64,000 nt of DNA from positions 78,574 to 142,573 of the forward strand of contig JAILRA010000075.1 in the NCBI GenBank assembly GCA_024698715.1, in the 5' to 3' direction. Shown here in pieces: positions 43,698 to 53,413 of this stretch (positions are counted from its first letter, which is position 1; each line of letters opens with the position of its first letter). The translations under genes and the position numbers were made by a program. The notes below the pieces were generated by a model that was given only the letters and a program-made list of their open reading frames with translations, was not told where the DNA came from and ran no database searches. The stretch comes from Lachnospiraceae bacterium. Its GTDB lineage: Bacteria; Bacillota; Clostridia; Lachnospirales; Lachnospiraceae.

Positions 43698-45485
43698 ATG
43701 AAAAACAAAAAAAGGATTTTAAGACTTGTGCTTGCACTTGTTCTTTTATTGATAATTATTCCGATCGAAAGAATTGACGTACGTGCGGAAAGACCCGGTA
43801 CGGATCTTCAGGAAGAAATCGCAAATGAATCGGAGTCAGATATTTCTGAAGATGAATCAGATGTTTTGGGAAGCTCATATAATATCGGAGATATAATCAG
43901 ATTCGGCAATTATAATCAGGGTGATAACTCAACAAAAGGAAAAGACGAGATCGAATGGCAGGTTTTAAAGGTTGAATCTGACAGGGTTCTTGTTATCAGT
44001 AAATATGCACTCGACTACAAGCCTTATAATACTGAACAGATCGATGTTACATGGGAGACCTGCTCACTTCGTAAATGGCTGAATAATGATTTCAAAAATG
44101 AAGCATTTACTCCTCAGGAACAGGAGAGGATCCCATATGTAAATTTAAAAAATGAGAATAATCCCAAATGGGGAACACCGGGAGGAAATGATACAACCGA
44201 TCAGATATTCTGTTTGAGTTTTGAGGATATTTGGTTGTATTATGGTTCTTACAGCTGGTATGATCCCGAGAATATGTTCGGTTATAATCAGAAGCTTATC
44301 TGTGAAGCTACACAGTATGCTATCGACAAAGGAGCAATCGATTATACAATTACAGAAGAAGATTACTATTCTTTTTTAAAGGAAAAAGGATACACTTATG
44401 ATGTTATTGGGCGTCGGGGTACGTGGTGGTGGCTTCGCACTCCGGGCGGAAATAACAGTATTGCATGTACAGTTTACAGTTACGGTACTGCAGGCGCATT
44501 CTACTACAATTGTGACGTTAATAACTGTTTTGCCGTTCGGCCGGTTTTATATCTGAAGATTTCAGATCCCAAATCTATAGTTTTGGATAAGACATCCGCG
44601 ACTATGTACTTTGGTGAATCCATAACACTGAATGCAAACGTACTTCCGGAATATGCAACAGATAAGACGGTTATCTGGACAAGCTCCAATCCCGAAATTG
44701 CAACTGTTATCGACGGAAAAGTTAAAGCAACCGGTATTCAGGCCGGAAATGTTACCATTACTGCAAAGACTGTTAACGGTCATACTGCCAAATGCGAAAT
44801 TACGGTTTTTGCCGATGATGATTCTTCCAATATTTTTGCGGATATCAAGTACGGAAGCTGGCAGTACTATGCTGCAAAAGCAGTATATGAGAAAGGATAT
44901 ATGACCGGAAAAGGAACGCTTGGTCAAAGAATTATTTTTTCTCCGAATTCCGATATTACGCGTTCCGAGTTTGTCACTTCTCTTTACAGCATGGCCGGAA
45001 AACCTGAAGTTGTTTATAAACAGAAGTTTTCAGATGTTAACGAAACTGACTGGTTTGCAAAGCCGGTTACATGGGCTTCCGATAATGAGATCGTTTCCGG
45101 AAATCCTGACGGAACATTCGGTAAATACGGAAATGCGACAAGGGAACAGATCGCTCTGATGCTCTATAAGTATGCAATGTCCGTTAACTATGATGTTACA
45201 ATCGATCCTTCGACAACTTTAGATGGATTCATTGATTCCGATAAGGTGAGTCCATGGGCTGTTACCGCAGTAAAATGGGCGGTTGAGCGAGGGATCGTCT
45301 CAGGCAAAGGAAATTCGTCTGAAGGATATCGTATCGACGCTTTGAAAGGAGCGACCAGAGCAGAATGCGCTGCTATGATCAATACATTTGATGAGTATTA
45401 TTCCTATGAATCTGATATGGATGAAGAGTATTTCAATCCGGACTCTAAGGAACTTTATTCAGATGCAATTGAAGATATTTATTAA
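43698..45485 (+). CDS. Secreted DUF6273/Ig-like/SLH-domain protein
   Basis: 595 residues. Signal peptide (basic start, hydrophobic 8-21, cleavage near VRA, 30). Domain order: DUF6273-type domain (about 55-290) with WQVLKVESDRVL, CSLRKWLN and WWWLRTPGG; a Big_2 Ig-like domain (about 292-372); then three S-layer homology repeats (about 378-570; FADIKYGSWQYYAAKAV, FSDVNETDWFAKPVTWA, FIDSDKVSPWAVTAVKWA). SLH repeats attach proteins to secondary wall polymers, a different anchoring route from the neighbouring sortase. Its DUF6273 end may be the functional head. Confidence 0.9.
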   Translation: MKNKKRILRLVLALVLLLIIIPIERIDVRAERPGTDLQEEIANESESDISEDESDVLGSSYNIGDIIRFGNYNQGDNSTKGKDEIEWQVLKVESDRVLVISKYALDYKPYNTEQIDVTWETCSLRKWLNNDFKNEAFTPQEQERIPYVNLKNENNPKWGTPGGNDTTDQIFCLSFEDIWLYYGSYSWYDPENMFGYNQKLICEATQYAIDKGAIDYTITEEDYYSFLKEKGYTYDVIGRRGTWWWLRTPGGNNSIACTVYSYGTAGAFYYNCDVNNCFAVRPVLYLKISDPKSIVLDKTSATMYFGESITLNANVLPEYATDKTVIWTSSNPEIATVIDGKVKATGIQAGNVTITAKTVNGHTAKCEITVFADDDSSNIFADIKYGSWQYYAAKAVYEKGYMTGKGTLGQRIIFSPNSDITRSEFVTSLYSMAGKPEVVYKQKFSDVNETDWFAKPVTWASDNEIVSGNPDGTFGKYGNATREQIALMLYKYAMSVNYDVTIDPSTTLDGFIDSDKVSPWAVTAVKWAVERGIVSGKGNSSEGYRIDALKGATRAECAAMINTFDEYYSYESDMDEEYFNPDSKELYSDAIEDIY

Positions 45486-45491
45486 ATATCG

Positions 45492-45520
45492 GGACCCGAA
45501 GGAATTCGGGTCCTGTTTTT
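45492..45520 (+). terminator. Intrinsic terminator after the SLH gene
   Basis: GGACCCGAA (45492-45500), GGAA loop, TTCGGGTCC (45505-45513), then TGTTTTT. Confidence 0.93.
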
Positions 45521-45539
45521 AGATTGTTAAATTCTTATC

Positions 45540-45568
45540 TTGCTATATTTATTTGTTTACTCTATAAT
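45540..45568 (+). promoter_or_regulatory. Promoter of the citrate synthase-like/icd operon
   Basis: TTGCTA (45540-45545), 17-bp spacer, TATAAT (45563-45568), with a leader of about 85 nt. Confidence 0.68.
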
Positions 45569-45657
45569 ATTAATTCAGTGTAAAAGAACATTTTTCACCA
45601 TTTATGATGAATGATCGATATCTTTTGGGAAAAGTATGAAGTAAGAAGGTAATACAA

Positions 45658-47082
45658 ATGAAAAAATTTACTGATGAGAATCAGAATTTTCAAAACAGAC
45701 CTGTTTCTTTAAATCCAAGAAACAATCTTCTTGAAATAGAGGAACATATGTATATTCTTGAAGATGTTGAAAAACCCAATGTTTTCAGAAACATGTTTCC
45801 TTATTCCGAAGTACCCAAAATTCCGTTTAACGACAGAATAGTTCCCCATAATATGCCCAAGGAGATCTGGATAACCGATACGACATTCCGTGACGGTCAG
45901 CAATCCAGAGCACCTTATTCAACGGAACAGATCGTTACTATATATGATTATCTTCATAAGCTCGGCGGTCCAAACGGTATGATCCGTGCGAGTGAGTTTT
46001 TCCTTTATTCCAAAAAGGACAGGGATGCTGTCATCAAATGTATGGAAAGAGGATATAAATTCCCTGAAGTAACAAGCTGGATAAGAGCAAGCGAGAAAGA
46101 TTTTAAACTTGTAAAAGAGATCGGAATGAAAGAAACCGGTATTCTTGTTTCCTGTTCCGATTATCATATCTTTTTGAAACTTAAAATGACAAGACGACAG
46201 GCTCTGGATCATTATCTTTCGATAATCCGTCAGTGTCTTGACTGCGGTATTTCGCCCAGATGCCATCTGGAAGATATTACGAGATCCGATATATACGGTT
46301 TTGTTGTTCCTTTCGCAATGGAACTCATGAAACTTATGGACGAGTATAAGATTCCCATTAAGATCCGTCTCTGCGATACAATGGGTTACGGAGTAAATTT
46401 CCCCGGTGCGGTAATTCCCAGAAGCGTACAGGGTACGATCTATGCGCTCCATGTAAATGCAGGTGTTCCTCATGAATTGCTTGAGTGGCACGGTCATAAT
46501 GATTTTTATAAAGCGGTAGTTAATTCGACTACAGCATGGTTATACGGCTGTTCGGGTGTAAACACTTCACTTTTCGGTATAGGCGAAAGAACCGGAAATA
46601 CACCTCTTGAAGCAATGGTATTCGAATATGCTCAGCTTAAAGGCGATCTTAACGGCATGGATACGACTGTTATCACCGAACTTGCAGAGTATTACGAAAA
46701 GGAGATCGGATATCATATTCCTCCGATGACTCCTTTTGTCGGAAAGAACTTCAATGTTACACGTGCGGGTATTCATGCGGACGGATTATTGAAAAACGAG
46801 GAGATATATTCTATTTTCGATACGGATAAATTCCTTAACAGACCTGTAATGTGTGCAATTTCCAATACATCCGGTCTTGCTGGGATAGCTCACTGGATGA
46901 ATCATCATTATCATCTTAAAGGAGATTCCGAACTCGATAAAAAGGATGATATTGTTGTTAAGCTCAAAGAGTGGGTCGACAGACAGTACGAAGAAGGAAG
47001 AGTTACCGTGCTTACCGATGATGAACTTGAAAATCAGATCAATGTTATCTGTGAGGAATACGGAATGCCTCTATTTATATAA
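45658..47082 (+). CDS. Isopropylmalate/homocitrate synthase-family enzyme, probable Re-citrate synthase
   Basis: 474 residues. HMGL-like TIM barrel: DTTFRDGQQS (near 74-83, metal and substrate site), HLEDITRSD, the metal-binding HGHNDFYKAV (near 280) and GIGERTGNTPLE. It lacks the C-terminal LeuA regulatory domain of true isopropylmalate synthase. The isocitrate dehydrogenase gene follows 52 bp downstream and no leu genes are near. In Clostridium kluyveri an enzyme of this family is known to be a Re-type citrate synthase. The neighbour therefore suggests citrate formation from acetyl-CoA and oxaloacetate for 2-oxoglutarate and glutamate synthesis (inference). SD AAGAAGG is upstream. Confidence 0.85.
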   Translation: MKKFTDENQNFQNRPVSLNPRNNLLEIEEHMYILEDVEKPNVFRNMFPYSEVPKIPFNDRIVPHNMPKEIWITDTTFRDGQQSRAPYSTEQIVTIYDYLHKLGGPNGMIRASEFFLYSKKDRDAVIKCMERGYKFPEVTSWIRASEKDFKLVKEIGMKETGILVSCSDYHIFLKLKMTRRQALDHYLSIIRQCLDCGISPRCHLEDITRSDIYGFVVPFAMELMKLMDEYKIPIKIRLCDTMGYGVNFPGAVIPRSVQGTIYALHVNAGVPHELLEWHGHNDFYKAVVNSTTAWLYGCSGVNTSLFGIGERTGNTPLEAMVFEYAQLKGDLNGMDTTVITELAEYYEKEIGYHIPPMTPFVGKNFNVTRAGIHADGLLKNEEIYSIFDTDKFLNRPVMCAISNTSGLAGIAHWMNHHYHLKGDSELDKKDDIVVKLKEWVDRQYEEGRVTVLTDDELENQINVICEEYGMPLFI

Positions 47083-47134
47083 TCTTTTGGTTTAATAAGA
47101 ATTTGTGCGTAAATAAATTATTAATGAGGTTATT

Positions 47135-48343
47135 ATGGAAAAGATTCAAATGATTACTCCGCTCGTTGAAATGGACGGAGATGAAATGACAAGAATACTC
47201 TGGAAGATGATAAAAGATGAACTTCTTCTTCCGTATATCAATCTGAAGACCGAATATTACGATCTCGGACTTGAAAAGAGAAACGAAACAAACGATCAGA
47301 TTACGGTTGATTCCGCCAATGCTACGAAAAAATACGGTGTTGCGGTTAAATGTGCGACTATCACACCCAATGCAGCCAGAGTGGAAGAGTATAATCTTAA
47401 AGAAATGTGGAAATCTCCAAACGGTACTATCCGTGCAATGCTTGACGGTACTGTTTTCAGAGCCCCCATTATCGTTAATGGAATCGAACCCTGTGTTAAG
47501 AACTGGGAAAAGCCCATTACACTTGCACGTCATGCTTACGGCGATGTTTATAAAAATACCGAGATCAAAGTTCCGGGTCCCGGAAAAGCTGAACTTGTTT
47601 TCACGGGTGAGGACGGTACGGTTATCAAAGAAACCATTATGGATTTCAAATCAAGCGGTATCATTCAGGGCATTCACAATATAGACAAATCAATCGAATC
47701 TTTTGCGAGAGCATGTTTTAATTATGCCCTTGATACAAAGCAGGATCTCTGGTTTGCGACAAAAGATACCATATCCAAAAAATACGATCATAATTTCAAA
47801 GATATCTTCCAGGAAATCTTTGATGAAGAATACAAGGAAAAATTTGAAGCAGCCGGCATAACATATTTCTATACACTTATAGATGATGCAGTTGCAAGAG
47901 TAATGAAAGCCAAAGGCGGATTTATATGGGCCTGCAAAAACTATGACGGTGACGTAATGAGTGATATGGTATCATCTGCATTCGGTTCACTCGCCATGAT
48001 GACATCGGTTCTTGTATCTCCTGACGGAATTTATGAATACGAAGCTGCTCATGGAACGGTTCAGAGACATTACTACAAACATCTTAAGGGTGAAGAAACA
48101 TCCACTAACTCTGTTGCAACTATATTTGCTTGGACAGGTGCTTTAAGAAAGAGGGGAGAACTTGATAATATTCCCGAACTTGTCAATTTCGCAAATATGC
48201 TTGAGAAAGCTACAATAAGCACAATTGAATCCGGTAAAATGACCAAAGACCTTGCTCTTATCACAAGTCTTAAGGATGTTACCGTATTGAATTCTGAGAA
48301 TTTCATCAAAGAGATCAGAGCTACACTGGACGGAATGTTATAA
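47135..48343 (+). CDS. icd: NADP-dependent isocitrate dehydrogenase, eukaryote-like subfamily
   Basis: 402 residues. [11 protein letters not shown] (near 14-24), [17 protein letters not shown] substrate loop (near 90-106), and ISDDAVARV-like/[18 protein letters not shown] metal-site region identify the homodimeric NADP-IDH subfamily II. It oxidises isocitrate to 2-oxoglutarate. Aconitase is not in the window. It is paired with the citrate-synthase-like gene and ends at a terminator. Confidence 0.95.
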   Translation: MEKIQMITPLVEMDGDEMTRILWKMIKDELLLPYINLKTEYYDLGLEKRNETNDQITVDSANATKKYGVAVKCATITPNAARVEEYNLKEMWKSPNGTIRAMLDGTVFRAPIIVNGIEPCVKNWEKPITLARHAYGDVYKNTEIKVPGPGKAELVFTGEDGTVIKETIMDFKSSGIIQGIHNIDKSIESFARACFNYALDTKQDLWFATKDTISKKYDHNFKDIFQEIFDEEYKEKFEAAGITYFYTLIDDAVARVMKAKGGFIWACKNYDGDVMSDMVSSAFGSLAMMTSVLVSPDGIYEYEAAHGTVQRHYYKHLKGEETSTNSVATIFAWTGALRKRGELDNIPELVNFANMLEKATISTIESGKMTKDLALITSLKDVTVLNSENFIKEIRATLDGML

Positions 48344-48416
48344 ATTCATTATCGGATCTTAAAGTTGATCATTCCATATTAACTGTTTTATCAGCTGCTA
48401 AAGATTAAAGATATTA

Positions 48417-48443
48417 AAAAGCCTCGCATAAGCGGGGCTTTTA
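48417..48443. terminator. Bidirectional terminator between icd and the ABC-F gene
   Basis: AAAAGCCTCGC (48417-48427), ATAA loop, GCGGGGCTTTT (48432-48442), one G-U pair; A and T runs serve both strands. Confidence 0.88.
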
Positions 48444-48483
48444 CTGTTTTTAGCAAAATAAATAATTTCGAATCATGACAGGT

Positions 48484-50451
48484 TTAATTATTTAAAGAAA
48501 GTGTTTCCCATTCGTCATATAATTCTGCCAGTCTGCTTTCAATCTCGGATTTTTGACTGCAAAGTTCGTTTAATTTAAATGAATTTGAAGAAACTTTCGG
48601 ATCCAGCATTTCTTCATCAATGGCAGAAGATCTGTTTTCGAGTTTTTCTATTTCAGATTCAATATTTTTTATCTTATTCTCGATCTTTCGTTTTTCACTC
48701 TGTAACTGTTTCTGCTCCTGCCAGTTAAGTTTTGAATCGGAAACATTATTATCGTTTGCAGCATTCTCGTTTGAACGGTTCTGATTATTGTATTTTGAAT
48801 TATTATCGTTTGCGTTGCCTGAGCCTTTATTAACGATCGTTCCGATCTCGTTCTTTTTTTCAAGATAATAATCATAGTTTCCGAGATATTCCGTGATCTT
48901 ATTATTTTCAAGACAAAGAATCCTGTCGGCAGTTTTGTTTATAAAATATCTGTCATGTGAAACATACAGACATGTTCCCTCGTAATTGACCAGAGCTTCT
49001 TCGAGTATCTGCTTTGAAGTCATATCCAGATGGTTTGTAGGCTCATCCAGAATGAGGAGATTGGCTTTTGACAGCATGATCTTTGCGAGTACAACACGAC
49101 ATTTTTCGCCACCGCTCAATACACCGATCTTTTTGAAAACATCATCATCGGAAAAAAGAAACGCGCCAAGAGTATTACGGATCTCGGTCTGTGTCATATT
49201 GGGATAGGTGTCCGAAATCTCGTCAAACAGAGTTTTGTTATCGTCTATGACATTTGCCTGCTGATCGAAATAACCGACTTCGACATTGCTTCCGAATTTT
49301 ATTTCCGAAAGAGTATCCGATGTGTAAATATCATTAATTATCTTAAGTATAGAGGTCTTCCCTGTACCGTTTGCGCCGATAAGAGCAACATGCTCACCCT
49401 TTTTGATCTCAAAAGAGATATTCTCGAAGAGGTTCTTGTCTTCGAATCTTTTTGAAATGTTCTTAACGGACAGAACATCTTTTCCGCTTTCCCTGTTAGG
49501 AGTGAGGAAAAGACGCATTTCGGATGTTTCGTTTGTCGGTTTATCCAAAACTTCGATCTTATCAAGCATTTTTTGTCTTGAATCAGCTCTTTTTATGGAT
49601 TTTTCGCGGTTAAAAGATCTGAGTTTTCGGATTACTTCCATCTGATGCTTTATTTCTCTTTGCTGATTTTCGTATGCGTTTGAAAGCGATTCGATGTATT
49701 GTTCTTTTTTGATCGTGAATTCGTCGTAATTACCCTTGTAATCAATTAGCTTGCCGGGTGTTATCTCCATAACTCTGTCAGCGATCCTGTTGATGAAGTA
49801 TCTGTCATGGGATACGAAAAGAACAGCGGCGTTAACACTCTTTAAGTAATTTTCAAGCCATTCAACACTTGATATATCAAGATAGTTTGTCGGCTCGTCA
49901 AGAAGGATAAGATCGGGTTTTTCGAGCAGGATCTTTCCGAGCATTAATCTTGTTCTTTCGCCACCGGAAAGAAGAGAGATATTTTTTTCGGTAAAATCAG
50001 AAAAATCAAGACCGTTGATAACACCGTTTATCTCGGATTTGTATGTGTATCCTCCGTTTTTTTCGAAAATCTCGGTGAGAGAATGATATTTTTCCATATG
50101 TGAAGCCAGATCTTTTTCGTCGATCGACTTCATTTCTTCTTCCATTGATCTGATCTTTTCTTCGGTTTCGATAAGAGAGGCTTTACAGGAAAGCAATTCC
50201 TCGTAAACGGTCTTATCGCTTTTAAGATCCTGATGCTGAGCCACATAACCGATCTTTATGTCTTTTTTAAAAACGATATCACCCGAATCAACACTTAATT
50301 CGCCCGTAACAGTTTTTAAAAGAGTGGATTTGCCGGTTCCGTTATCGCCGATCAATGCGACTTTTTCACCTTCGTTTATTAAAAATGTTATATTATTGAG
50401 TATATTTTTGTCTCCAAACGACAAGGAAACATTATTTAAGGACATAATCAT
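48484..50451 (-). CDS. ABC-F family ATPase (Uup/YdiF-like)
   Basis: 655 residues without membrane segments. Two ABC domains: Walker A GDNGTGKST (near 36) and GANGTGKTS (near 355), signatures LSGGERTR and LSGGEKCR, Walker B LILLDEPTN and LLILDEPTN, joined by the basic interdomain linker typical of ribosome-acting ABC-F proteins. An Asn-rich spacer (about 550-580) leads to a C-terminal coiled coil (about 590-655), as in Uup/YdiF. It probably acts on the ribosome; antibiotic protection cannot be judged. No Shine-Dalgarno is seen, and a promoter ends six bases before the ATG (see findings). A second in-frame ATG at 50445 is an alternative start. Confidence 0.93.
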   Translation of the reverse strand: MIMSLNNVSLSFGDKNILNNITFLINEGEKVALIGDNGTGKSTLLKTVTGELSVDSGDIVFKKDIKIGYVAQHQDLKSDKTVYEELLSCKASLIETEEKIRSMEEEMKSIDEKDLASHMEKYHSLTEIFEKNGGYTYKSEINGVINGLDFSDFTEKNISLLSGGERTRLMLGKILLEKPDLILLDEPTNYLDISSVEWLENYLKSVNAAVLFVSHDRYFINRIADRVMEITPGKLIDYKGNYDEFTIKKEQYIESLSNAYENQQREIKHQMEVIRKLRSFNREKSIKRADSRQKMLDKIEVLDKPTNETSEMRLFLTPNRESGKDVLSVKNISKRFEDKNLFENISFEIKKGEHVALIGANGTGKTSILKIINDIYTSDTLSEIKFGSNVEVGYFDQQANVIDDNKTLFDEISDTYPNMTQTEIRNTLGAFLFSDDDVFKKIGVLSGGEKCRVVLAKIMLSKANLLILDEPTNHLDMTSKQILEEALVNYEGTCLYVSHDRYFINKTADRILCLENNKITEYLGNYDYYLEKKNEIGTIVNKGSGNANDNNSKYNNQNRSNENAANDNNVSDSKLNWQEQKQLQSEKRKIENKIKNIESEIEKLENRSSAIDEEMLDPKVSSNSFKLNELCSQKSEIESRLAELYDEWETLSLNN

Positions 50452-50457
50452 GCAAAT

Positions 50458-50486
50458 ATAATACCAATTTGGAGACGATTTTACAA
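50458..50486 (-). promoter_or_regulatory. Promoter placed for a leaderless ABC-F transcript
   Basis: On the - strand: TTGTAA (+ strand 50481-50486), 17-bp spacer, TATTAT (50458-50463). Transcription would start at about 50451, the A of the first ATG. Confidence 0.5.
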
Positions 50487-50635
50487 ATATATGATTTGAT
50501 TTTTATGGTATTTGTGTCCTGTTTGTGATAAAATTACTACATATGGGCAAAAGGGCGGTTTACATTAATATATACTGTTTGCGTTATTGATCTGATGCAA
50601 ATTTGTGATCGTGTCTTTTAAAGGAGATCTGAAAA

Positions 50636-52120
50636 ATGTTTTATGCAATATCAAAAGAGATCAGAGAACATAAGAAATTGATCATTTTTTATGTTTCTTT
50701 ATGTATGGTTCTTGCAGTATTCTGTTCACCTTTTTTCGGTATTTCGGATCTGAATACAGTCCGTGCAAGCGAAGAGGGTACCGTACCTGCAGGAGAGACC
50801 ATTTACACATTGACCAATCTGTTCATGGGTAAATCCATCAGGAATCTTGCAGGAGCTTATTCATCCGTTGTCGGTGTATCTGCAGAACCTTTTACGGCAC
50901 TTTTATATCTCGGACTTATGGAGAATATAAACAGAGCATGCGGAAGTCCTTTGGATATAGTTTCCACTCCTGCAGGAAATCCTATAGTACTTCTTCTGGT
51001 TTCCCTGTTTTTTGTTGCCAGCAAATTAATGAAATCATTCGAAACAACAAAGGTTTTCGGGCTTTGTACATTGGGAGAACTTGAAAAATATCTCGGACTT
51101 GTTTTTATTCTGGTTCTCGGAATAATGAATGTTGTCGGTATTACGGACAGATTTGCTCAGAATGTTGTGTCTGCGGCATCACCTGAAGTGACTGCCGGAA
51201 ATTCAAGCGTCTGGGTTGGCGTTGTTTCTGCATTTCTTTCGGTCATCCTTGCGATGATATCCGTTGTTGTTTATCTTGTTGTAAAAACTGTATTCTTCGG
51301 TCTTGATGCACTTCAGTCATGCTTTTCATTCATACCTTTTTCAGGTGCTTTGTTTGAAGTGTTCAAAAGTGCATTTGTTATCATTGTTCTTACGATCAAT
51401 GTTTTCTTCCCCTGGATCGGTATCGGCATCAATATTCTGGTATTTCTTATCTGTTGCCTGTTATTCAGATTCTTCCTCGGAGTCGAAGAATTCCTTCGTA
51501 AGATATATATCAAACCTTTTATCGCAAGAATGCGCGGATTTAATGATGAGATACCTCTTGTTGCAAGAAAGATACCCAAATTCATCAGAAATTACTGCGA
51601 GAAAGAACAGATCACATATGATATCGCGATCCCCGCATATGCTTTCAAACGTAAGGAAGCCAATGATTTCAGGATAAAATTCATGGAAAAAGTCTGGCTC
51701 CTCAATACAAACAGAGGACCGATATTCATCAAGAAAAAAGGTCTCAAAAAGACTCAGGTTTATGAGCTTTTCGGCAAAGACAAGATCTACTATCTTAAGA
51801 AAGACTTCAGATTTATTGAGATCTTTTCTAATCCCAAAGATGAAAAATTCTCCCAAAAGGATCTTCGTGTGGTTATCTCCATCGAATATCTTAAGAGATT
51901 TGAAGAATTATGCGAGTTATCCGGATTTGCCAATTTTCACGTTGTTAAGGAAAATATCAAGCAGTCCAGGAAGGAAGCGAGAGCCGAGAAGAGAGAGATG
52001 CGAAAAGAAAAGATTAAACTTCGCATTGAAACATTTACGACCAATGCTTCAAACAGACTTAAACCCGCATACAATAAAGTAAGAGGATTACTCCCGTTTA
52101 AAAACGATGAGGAAAACTAA
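50636..52120 (+). CDS. Unrecognised multi-pass membrane protein with basic C-terminal domain
   Basis: 494 residues; I do not recognise the family. A first membrane helix (about 15-35) is followed by an outer loop (about 40-110), then helices at about 115-133, 152-170, 190-225 and 240-285, and a soluble, cytoplasmic C-terminal half (about 290-494) that is strongly basic at its end (KQSRKEARAEKREMRKEK). The gap of 27 bp to the DUF1015 gene and similar gaps onward put it first in a four-gene unit with DUF1015, a branching-enzyme homologue and MscS. SD AAAGGAG precedes the ATG. No transporter or enzyme signature is visible. Confidence 0.82.
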   Translation: MFYAISKEIREHKKLIIFYVSLCMVLAVFCSPFFGISDLNTVRASEEGTVPAGETIYTLTNLFMGKSIRNLAGAYSSVVGVSAEPFTALLYLGLMENINRACGSPLDIVSTPAGNPIVLLLVSLFFVASKLMKSFETTKVFGLCTLGELEKYLGLVFILVLGIMNVVGITDRFAQNVVSAASPEVTAGNSSVWVGVVSAFLSVILAMISVVVYLVVKTVFFGLDALQSCFSFIPFSGALFEVFKSAFVIIVLTINVFFPWIGIGINILVFLICCLLFRFFLGVEEFLRKIYIKPFIARMRGFNDEIPLVARKIPKFIRNYCEKEQITYDIAIPAYAFKRKEANDFRIKFMEKVWLLNTNRGPIFIKKKGLKKTQVYELFGKDKIYYLKKDFRFIEIFSNPKDEKFSQKDLRVVISIEYLKRFEELCELSGFANFHVVKENIKQSRKEARAEKREMRKEKIKLRIETFTTNASNRLKPAYNKVRGLLPFKNDEEN

Positions 52121-52147
52121 ATAAATTACAGAAAGTTGAGAATTATC

Positions 52148-53386
52148 ATGGCTAAAGTATTACCTTTTAAAGGGATCAGACCTGCTAAAGAAAAATGTTC
52201 CCGCATTGCAGCACTTCCTTATGACGTTTACAACCGTGAGGAAGCAAAAGTTGTTGTATCCAAAAATCCGGATTCTTTTCTTGCAATTGACAGAGCGGAA
52301 ACTTCTTTTCCCGATGATGTTGACACATATGACGAGAGAGTTTACAAAAAAGCACATGATATGCTCTGGGACAGGATCGAAAAGGGAGATTTTGTTCAGG
52401 ATGATAAAAATGTTTATTATATTTACGAACTTATCATGGACGGAAGATCTCAGACCGGTATCGTTGGCTGTGCATCAATAGATGACTATATCAATAATGT
52501 TATCAAAAAACATGAGAACACGAGAGCCGACAAAGAAGTTGACAGAATAAAGCATGTAAGCACATGTGAGGCTCAGACCGGACCCATTTTCCTTGCATAC
52601 AGATCAAATAACACGATCAATACAATAGTTGATAAGATCAAGAAAACAGAACCTCTTTATGATTTTGTTGCAGAGGACGGAATATCCCATAAAGCCTGGA
52701 TAATCGATTCAAAAGAGGATATTAACGGTATCGAGAACGCATTCGGATCAATGGATTCCATTTATATTGCAGACGGCCATCACAGATGTGCTTCGGCATG
52801 CAAAGTCGGTCTTATGAAGAGAGAAGAGAATCCTTCTTATTCCGGCGATGAAGAGTTTAACTATTTCCTTTCGGTACTTTTTCCCGACGATCAGCTCATG
52901 ATAATGGATTACAACAGGGTAGTAAAGGATCTGAACGGATTATCATGTGAAGAATTTAAGAATGAGATCGCAAAGAAATTTGATACTTTAAAAGAAAGCA
53001 ACACTGCTGTTAAACCTTCAAAAAAAGGTGAAGTTTCCATGTATCTTGACGGTAAATGGTATCTTCTTAACGTTAAAGATGAATTTAAATCCGATGATCC
53101 CATCAAAGGACTTGATGTTTCCATTCTTCAGAATGAAATATTAAATCCCGTACTTGGTATAGAAGATCCCAAAACGGATAAAAGGATTGATTTTGTCGGC
53201 GGTATAAGAGGACTCGGCGAACTTGAGAGAAGATGCTCTAATGACTGTGTTCTTGCTTTTGCAATGTATCCCACTTCGATCAATGAACTTTTTGATGTAG
53301 CGGACGCACATCTTCTCATGCCTCCCAAGAGCACATGGTTTGAGCCCAAGCTTCGAAGCGGCATGTTTATTCACAGTATTAAATAA
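52148..53386 (+). CDS. DUF1015 family protein
   Basis: 412 residues from ATG 52148; a TTG at 52136 is in frame. DUF1015 marks: LPFKGIRPAKEKCSRIAALPYDV at the start (cited in part), HENTRADKEVDR (near 122), ADGHHRCASA (near 210) and FLSVLFPDDQLMIMDYNR. The HHR and HxxTR-type motifs look catalytic, and the family is often found with serine biosynthesis genes in Clostridia, but none is here. Biochemical role not established to my knowledge. It lies 27 bp before the branching-enzyme homologue. Confidence 0.88.
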   Translation: MAKVLPFKGIRPAKEKCSRIAALPYDVYNREEAKVVVSKNPDSFLAIDRAETSFPDDVDTYDERVYKKAHDMLWDRIEKGDFVQDDKNVYYIYELIMDGRSQTGIVGCASIDDYINNVIKKHENTRADKEVDRIKHVSTCEAQTGPIFLAYRSNNTINTIVDKIKKTEPLYDFVAEDGISHKAWIIDSKEDINGIENAFGSMDSIYIADGHHRCASACKVGLMKREENPSYSGDEEFNYFLSVLFPDDQLMIMDYNRVVKDLNGLSCEEFKNEIAKKFDTLKESNTAVKPSKKGEVSMYLDGKWYLLNVKDEFKSDDPIKGLDVSILQNEILNPVLGIEDPKTDKRIDFVGGIRGLGELERRCSNDCVLAFAMYPTSINELFDVADAHLLMPPKSTWFEPKLRSGMFIHSIK

Positions 53387-53413
53387 AATCTGTATTTTTT
53401 ATGGGGGTATTTT

